Source: an uncultured Collinsella sp. (GTDB taxonomy: Bacteria > Actinomycetota > Coriobacteriia > Coriobacteriales > Coriobacteriaceae). Taken from it: 27,808 bases of DNA. Under the pieces are notes generated by a model, which saw nothing but the letters and a program-made list of their open reading frames with translations, was not told the DNA's origin and made no database searches. Shown here one piece after another: positions 24,689-27,808 of the stretch; position 1 is the stretch's first letter, and the number at the start of each line of letters is the position of its first letter. The position numbers were made by a program, and so were the translations under genes. The stretch covers positions 1-27,808 of the forward strand of contig CALBOJ010000093.1 in the NCBI GenBank assembly GCA_937896835.1, read 5' to 3'.

Positions 24689-25465
24689 CTATTTGCCTTC
24701 CTTACGTTTGGCTTTTGTAAACTGGTAAAAGAGGAATTTCGTATTGGTTACGAGGTATCGTTTGAAAAGCCGTTTTGGCTCTTGAATTAGTCTGTATAGC
24801 CACTCGAGACTCAGGTTTTGCATCCATATCGGCGCCTCTGGCACCACGCCAGCGAGGACATTGAACGCTCCGCCAACACCGATCATCAACGGCTGTGGCC
24901 CTCCCTTGAGCTCGTGCATAAGAACTTCTTGACGGGGCGCGCCAAGAGCAATCCATGCGAAGTTAGCTCCTGAGTTGGCGATGCGATTAGAAAGCTCATA
25001 CTTTTCGTTGTCGGACAAAGGACGGAAAACGGACGGTTCCATTCCCACAATTTTTAAGCCAGGGAAATCCCTGTTGAGCGATTCTCTGAGGGCGTCAAGA
25101 TTCTTCTGTTCATTTCCGTAGAAATAGTGACTCCACCCGTATTGACTGGAAATCTCAAAAATCTCGCGCATCAAGTCCGGACCGGTAACGCGGTCCATCG
25201 ATTCAAATGACTTACGGCCTACAACTGATAAGGGCTTGCCGTCGGGAACGGACATGACTGATTCCGCCTGGCAATCCCAATAGGAGGGGTCATCATGAGC
25301 CAAAACAGACGTATGGGCATTTGAGACGCAAATGTACTCGCCATGGAGTTCATCGATATGTTCAGCTAGAAAATTGATGCAATCTGCCATGTTTGTTCCC
25401 GTGATCGGAACATCGATCACGGGAACGCGATTCAACTCAGAGTATTTCGAATAATCCTCGAGCAT
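24689..25465 (-). CDS. WecG/TagA/CpsF family glycosyltransferase (GT26)
   Basis: Predicted to add the second sugar to the lipid-linked primer at the membrane's inner face. Seen are VSNAHTSVLAHDDPSYWDC, PDGKPLSVVGR, WIALGAPRQEVLMHE, GVGGAFNVLAGVVPEAPIWM, and a basic C-terminal tail (LEWLYRLIQEPKRLFKRY) that binds the membrane; all are typical of GT26. The family is best known for N-acetylmannosamine(uronic acid) transfer; here the donor may differ. I use the ATG at 25463-25465 because AAGGG sits nine bases before it; this overlaps the preceding stop by one base (TAATG). A GTG two codons upstream is too close to that site. The gene holds a 13-bp inverted repeat (25395-25426). Confidence 0.88.
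   Translation of the reverse strand: MLEDYSKYSELNRVPVIDVPITGTNMADCINFLAEHIDELHGEYICVSNAHTSVLAHDDPSYWDCQAESVMSVPDGKPLSVVGRKSFESMDRVTGPDLMREIFEISSQYGWSHYFYGNEQKNLDALRESLNRDFPGLKIVGMEPSVFRPLSDNEKYELSNRIANSGANFAWIALGAPRQEVLMHELKGGPQPLMIGVGGAFNVLAGVVPEAPIWMQNLSLEWLYRLIQEPKRLFKRYLVTNTKFLFYQFTKAKRKEGK
25395..25426. repeat. Perfect 13-bp inverted repeat inside the WecG/TagA-type gene
   Basis: Arms GTTCCCGTGATCG (25395-25407) and its exact complement (25414-25426) flank the 6-base GAACAT. It lies about 40 bases after the start codon and encodes VPVIDVPITGT. With no U-tract it is not an intrinsic terminator, but it would fold in mRNA close to the ribosome-binding site. Confidence 0.85.
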
Positions 25466-26226
25466 TAGCACGCACCCTTACCGGTGATGACCTCAATAAC
25501 CGTGAGGATCACAATCTTGAGGTCGGTGAAGATGCCCCGGTTGGCGATGTACTCCAGGTCTCGGCGGACCATGCCGTCGAAGCCGGTCGAGTTGCGCTCC
25601 GTCACCTGCCACCAGCCGGTGATCCCGGGCTTTACGGCCAGGCGCTGCAGGTCGAACTCGGTGTACTCCGCGACCTCGTTGGGCAGAGGCGGGCGCGGGC
25701 CCACGACGGACATCTGGCCCAGGAATACGTTCAGGAACTGCGGGAACTCGTCGATGGAGTGCTTGCGGATGAACTTGCCGATCTTGGTGACGCGGGGGTC
25801 TTCCTTCATCTTGAACATGGCGCCGGCGATCTCGTTTTTCTCCTTGAGCTCGGCGAGGCGCTCGTCGGCGTCTCTGTACATGGAGCGGAACTTCCACATG
25901 CGGAAGGTGGACAAGCTGCCGTCGCGGTGGGTCTGGCCCACGCGGATCTGGCTGTAGAACGGGTTGCCCTCGCTCTCCAGGCGGATGGCCGCGGCGAGCA
26001 CCAAGCTCGGAATGGCGATGACGGCCAGCACGCAGCCACTGAACACGATGTCGAAGGCGCGCTTGACGGTGCGGTAGGCCAGGCGCGTGCGATCCCAGTC
26101 CTTCACGGCCTTCATAGCCTTGTAGCGCATGCTCGCGTCGCTGCCGCTCATTGCTTGGGCGACAAGCGCGGCGCCTACCGGCTCTCCTGCTGGATATTCA
26201 GTTTTGTCTGATACTATTTCCTTCAA
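25465..26226 (-). CDS. Undecaprenyl-phosphate sugar phosphotransferase (monotopic phosphoglycosyl transferase)
   Basis: Starts repeat-unit assembly by moving a sugar-1-phosphate from UDP- or similar donor to undecaprenyl phosphate. The 253-aa protein is the small, one-domain form of the WbaP/CpsE family: a re-entrant hydrophobic helix at about 59-81 (DIVFSGCVLAVIAIPSLVLA), MWKFRSMYRDA (110-120), the catalytic D159-E160 in HSIDEFPQ, MSVVGPRPPLPNEV, and KPGITGWWQVTERN (199-212). The N-terminal membrane bundle of WbaP is absent. The reading frame starts at TTG 26224-26226 without a convincing Shine-Dalgarno; MSGSDASMRYK, about 26 codons in, is the likeliest alternative. The sugar donated is not evident; FucNAc-type or Glc/Gal are both possible. 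Confidence 0.9.
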   Translation of the reverse strand: MKEIVSDKTEYPAGEPVGAALVAQAMSGSDASMRYKAMKAVKDWDRTRLAYRTVKRAFDIVFSGCVLAVIAIPSLVLAAAIRLESEGNPFYSQIRVGQTHRDGSLSTFRMWKFRSMYRDADERLAELKEKNEIAGAMFKMKEDPRVTKIGKFIRKHSIDEFPQFLNVFLGQMSVVGPRPPLPNEVAEYTEFDLQRLAVKPGITGWWQVTERNSTGFDGMVRRDLEYIANRGIFTDLKIVILTVIEVITGKGAC

Positions 26227-26281
26227 ACCTACGTCCCCGCCCCCGGAGATCCTCCCTTTCCCGTTAAACAGTCGCCTGCAG

Positions 26282-26827
26282 CTAGGCGATCGCCTTTTTA
26301 AGGTTTCGCATTACGCGCTGCTCGGCCGAAAGCACGGCAAGTCCAACGCGCGTAGTAACGCGTCGGCCGCACAGATCGAGCTCCAAATAAGCAGTGCTCT
26401 TGCGTCTGTTAATGGTTTTGATAAGGCCTTCATGGCCCAGCAACGGACCTGCCGTCACTACGACCTGGTCGCCGTCTTTTAAGGCCTCGCTCATGGGCAC
26501 TACGCGGTCTCCCCTGTGCGTAAAGCCGCCAATAAGCTGGACCTCTTCTTTTGCTAGCGGCACAAACTGACCGTCCTGGGAAAGCACCCGGGCAAAGTCG
26601 TCCATGCGAAGCAGATACTGTTGCACGGTGCGGGGATCTGCCGTGTCGCAGATAAGATAACCGGGAAAGAGCGACTTGGTCGTATTGACCCATTCGCCGT
26701 GTACCTTGATCTCGGTTTGAAATTGGGGATAAAAGAGCTCTTGCATGGCGCCCACTGGCACCACGCGCTCGATGCGCTCGCGCATTACGTCTTCGCGACC
26801 GTTAATGACCTGAATCACATACCACAC
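26282..26827 (-). CDS. loaP: LoaP-type NusG paralogue, operon-specific antiterminator
   Basis: Binds elongating RNA polymerase and lets it pass terminators in the long operon it heads. About 181 aa: an N-terminal NGN domain (WYVIQVINGREDVMRERIER, LFPGYLICDTADP near 60) and a C-terminal KOW domain (LKDGDQVVVTAGPLLGHEGL near 120, then a basic strand ending RRVTTRVGLAVLS). Housekeeping NusG is normally elsewhere with secE; a NusG paralogue as first gene of a polysaccharide locus fits LoaP. Three tandem GTG codons are possible starts; I choose 26825-26827 because AAGGGGG lies eight bases before it and because the protein then begins at the conserved (M)WYV. A large hairpin ends about 30 bases upstream. 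Confidence 0.85.
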   Translation of the reverse strand: MWYVIQVINGREDVMRERIERVVPVGAMQELFYPQFQTEIKVHGEWVNTTKSLFPGYLICDTADPRTVQQYLLRMDDFARVLSQDGQFVPLAKEEVQLIGGFTHRGDRVVPMSEALKDGDQVVVTAGPLLGHEGLIKTINRRKSTAYLELDLCGRRVTTRVGLAVLSAEQRVMRNLKKAIA

Positions 26828-26856
26828 GAGCACCACCCCCTTGCTGTCTTACGTGT

Positions 26857-26929
26857 GGCTCACGGGGTTTGGGTATGGCTTCGCCTGGGCGCTTGTGCGC
26901 GAAGGCGCTCCATATTCAAACCCTGAGCC
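26857..26929 (-). promoter_or_regulatory. Large structured leader hairpin upstream of loaP, candidate LoaP-recognition RNA
   Basis: Outer arms GGCTCA (26857-26862) and TGAGCC (26924-26929), then GGGTTTG (26865-26871) and CAAACCC (26917-26923), TATGG (26874-26878) and CCATA (26910-26914), and CTTCGC (26879-26884) with GCGAAG (26899-26904) stack into a long imperfect stem. Small bulges and a mismatch interrupt it, and a further GCGC/GCGC pairing can form in its apical part. The last base is about 15 bases from the loaP Shine-Dalgarno. It has no U-tract, so it is not a terminator. LoaP of Bacillus velezensis recognises an RNA hairpin in the leaders it controls; equating this one is inference. 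Confidence 0.6.
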
Positions 26930-27558
26930 CAGTTAGACAAGCACGTGGCTCTGCCCCACCGTGAACGGTATGTATAAATGCAGTTGCTAGAGACGCGGAC
27001 GTGTATCGCAAAATGACCGCATCCCCAGCTGGCTGCGTGCGAGCCAGTCAAGCGGGAACAAAACTGGACCGCACGCAAACAGCTGTAGGACTGCTACGAT
27101 TTAGCATGCACACTTTTAATTGCATCAAGGAAATACCGAATGCAAATAAATAACGTCGCATGACTTCTTTATTGGAGCTCGTGGTGTTTCTGGCACCGCC
27201 GTTACGGCCGGATGCTGATCGACCCTGCGCTTTATGGCTTGCTGGAGCCACGAGCACAGTTGAACTCATGTAACGTTATGTATCCTAGCACAAGCTGGTA
27301 GCGAAACTGATTTGTCTTGTGGTGAACAACATATCGTTCATTTAGTGTGCTTAATGGGGCCGTTTTGCGATGTTGTTCACATTGATGCAGGTTATTAAGG
27401 TACTGGCGGTGATTAGGGGCGTTCCTGAAGCCCAAATGAAGCAGCGAGCTGCGCCGATGATCGCGTTCGTCTAACAAACTATGTACAGACATGGGAAATA
27501 AATTGTGCAACTTTTTGTTGCCGAAGGAGGGGTTTGTGGCGCGAGGTATTTTGACATG
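26930..27558 (-). other. Gene-free region between loaP leader hairpin and tRNA terminator
   Basis: No reading frame here looks coding; the only long one runs through the tRNA. The operon promoter should lie here. Two weak minus-strand candidates are an extended -10 TGCTAGGAT (-10 hexamer at complement 27282-27287, poor -35), giving a leader of about 450 bases, and TTGATG with TAAATC about 19 bases apart (near 27095-27130). Neither is convincing. A long untranslated leader is usual for antiterminator-controlled operons. Confidence 0.4.
27322..27380. repeat. Spaced 11-bp inverted repeat in the operon upstream region
   Basis: GTGAACAACAT (27322-27332) and ATGTTGTTCAC (27370-27380) are exact complements separated by 37 bases. 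It lies just upstream of the better candidate -10, where it could be a protein-binding site pair or, if transcribed, a stem. No known motif is recognised. Confidence 0.5.
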
Positions 27559-27588
27559 AAAAAAGGCCTTCGGAATTCCGAAGGCCTT
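27559..27588 (-). terminator. Intrinsic terminator of the tRNA-Ala gene
   Basis: The palindrome at 27563-27588 (AAGGCCTTCGGAA and its complement) begins 11 bases after the tRNA 3' end and continues on the minus strand into six T (complement of 27559-27564). It separates the tRNA from the polysaccharide operon. Confidence 0.88.
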
Positions 27589-27599
27589 AGCATTAACGA

Positions 27600-27675
27600 T
27601 GGTGGAGACGAGGGGAATCGAACCCCTGACCTCTTGACTGCCAGTCAAGCGCTCTCCCAGCTGAGCTACGCCCCC
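27600..27675 (-). tRNA. tRNA-Ala (anticodon GGC), CCA encoded
   Basis: The 76-base gene folds as a full cloverleaf. Acceptor stem GGGGGCG pairs with CGTCTCC, including the G3-U70 pair that identifies alanine tRNAs. The D-arm is GCTC/GAGC, the anticodon stem CTTGA/TCAAG with loop CTGGCAG gives anticodon GGC, and the T-arm AGGGG-TTCGATT-CCCCT is standard. The 3' CCA is encoded. It reads GCC/GCU codons. It has its own promoter and terminator, so it is not part of the operon that follows. Confidence 0.97.
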
Positions 27676-27688
27676 GTGACGACGAAAT

Positions 27689-27717
27689 ACTATAGGGGAA
27701 GTTGGCGCGGCGTGCAA
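27689..27717 (-). promoter_or_regulatory. Sigma-70 type promoter of the tRNA-Ala gene
   Basis: On the minus strand TTGCAC (complement of 27712-27717) and TATAGT (complement of 27689-27694) are separated by exactly 17 bases, close to the TTGACA/TATAAT consensus. The predicted start lies a few bases before the mature tRNA 5' end at 27675. Confidence 0.85.
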
Positions 27718-27792
27718 GGACTTTTTTAGGTCTGATTCTAAATGCCTATTTATCCTTGATTATCGACTTTATCCGAACACCTCCCACATTCA

Positions 27793-27808
27793 TCCGTACA
27801 TGTACGGA
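27793..27808. repeat. 16-bp perfect palindrome at the window's right edge
   Basis: TCCGTACA joins directly to TGTACGGA, with no loop. It is cut by the end of the window, so its full extent and context are unknown. It could be an operator or a fragment of a longer inverted repeat. Confidence 0.4.

Noticed and set aside
21039..24790. Long rightward frames (about 424, 274 and 484 codons) opposite capG, capF and capE
   Set aside because: Same cause: antisense shadows of GC-rich genes, low-complexity composition, no ribosome sites or motifs.
27600..27675. tRNA-Ala as an integration site for the polysaccharide or defence region
   Set aside because: No second copy of the tRNA 3' end is visible in the window and there is no integrase gene.
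27232..27717. A 161-codon leftward frame overlapping the tRNA
   Set aside because: It reads through tRNA-Ala and its terminator, and the sequence (GGVAQLGERLTGSQEVRGSI) is the well-known false translation of a tRNA.
1..27808. CRISPR arrays or rRNA genes
   Set aside because: No regularly spaced identical direct repeats and no rRNA-like sequence were seen.

Overview
The window looks like part of a Coriobacteriia chromosome, most likely a Collinsella-type gut actinobacterium. This is inferred from the GC-rich housekeeping-type genes, the LoaP-headed capsule operon and the frequent TTG/GTG starts; no database search was possible. Apart from an IS21 scrap and possibly a gene tail at the left edge, everything is transcribed leftward (minus strand), so the window reads naturally from right to left.

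Right end (27.8-26.3 kb): a tRNA-Ala(GGC) gene with its own promoter and terminator, then about 770 bases with no gene that hold the leader of a long polysaccharide operon. The leader ends in a large hairpin just upstream of loaP, which encodes a NusG-paralogue antiterminator.

Polysaccharide operon (26.8-12.2 kb): loaP, an initiating phosphoglycosyl transferase, a WecG/TagA-type glycosyltransferase, capE-capF-capG (UDP-L-FucNAc synthesis), a hexapeptide acetyltransferase, two GT4 glycosyltransferases, a Wzy-like polymerase, a Wzx-like flippase, a third GT4 enzyme, a UDP-glucuronate 4-epimerase and UDP-glucose dehydrogenase (ugd), closed by a strong terminator. Genes overlap or nearly touch. 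The outer genes are GC-rich and the polymerase/flippase/GT core is AT-rich, the usual mosaic of a serotype-determining Wzx/Wzy locus. The predicted repeat unit can draw on L-FucNAc, GlcA and GalA and may be acetylated. No Wzz/Wzc/Wzb genes are present.

Left third (12.1-0 kb): an accessory, probably defensive, region. A 1959-aa STAND NTPase with an N-terminal PD-(D/E)xK-type nuclease domain (Avs-like) is followed by an IS21 remnant, a one-TM protein and a 438-aa possible HEPN protein. Then comes a second, truncated copy of the last 284 bp of ugd with its own terminator, and beyond it a HEPN protein plus a frameshifted partner. The two ugd 3' ends, about 93% identical, bracket the Avs segment and suggest that accessory modules enter behind this operon by recombination at ugd. 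Other unusual features are a perfect 23-bp inverted repeat inside a glycosyltransferase gene and a terminator-like hairpin inside the operon.
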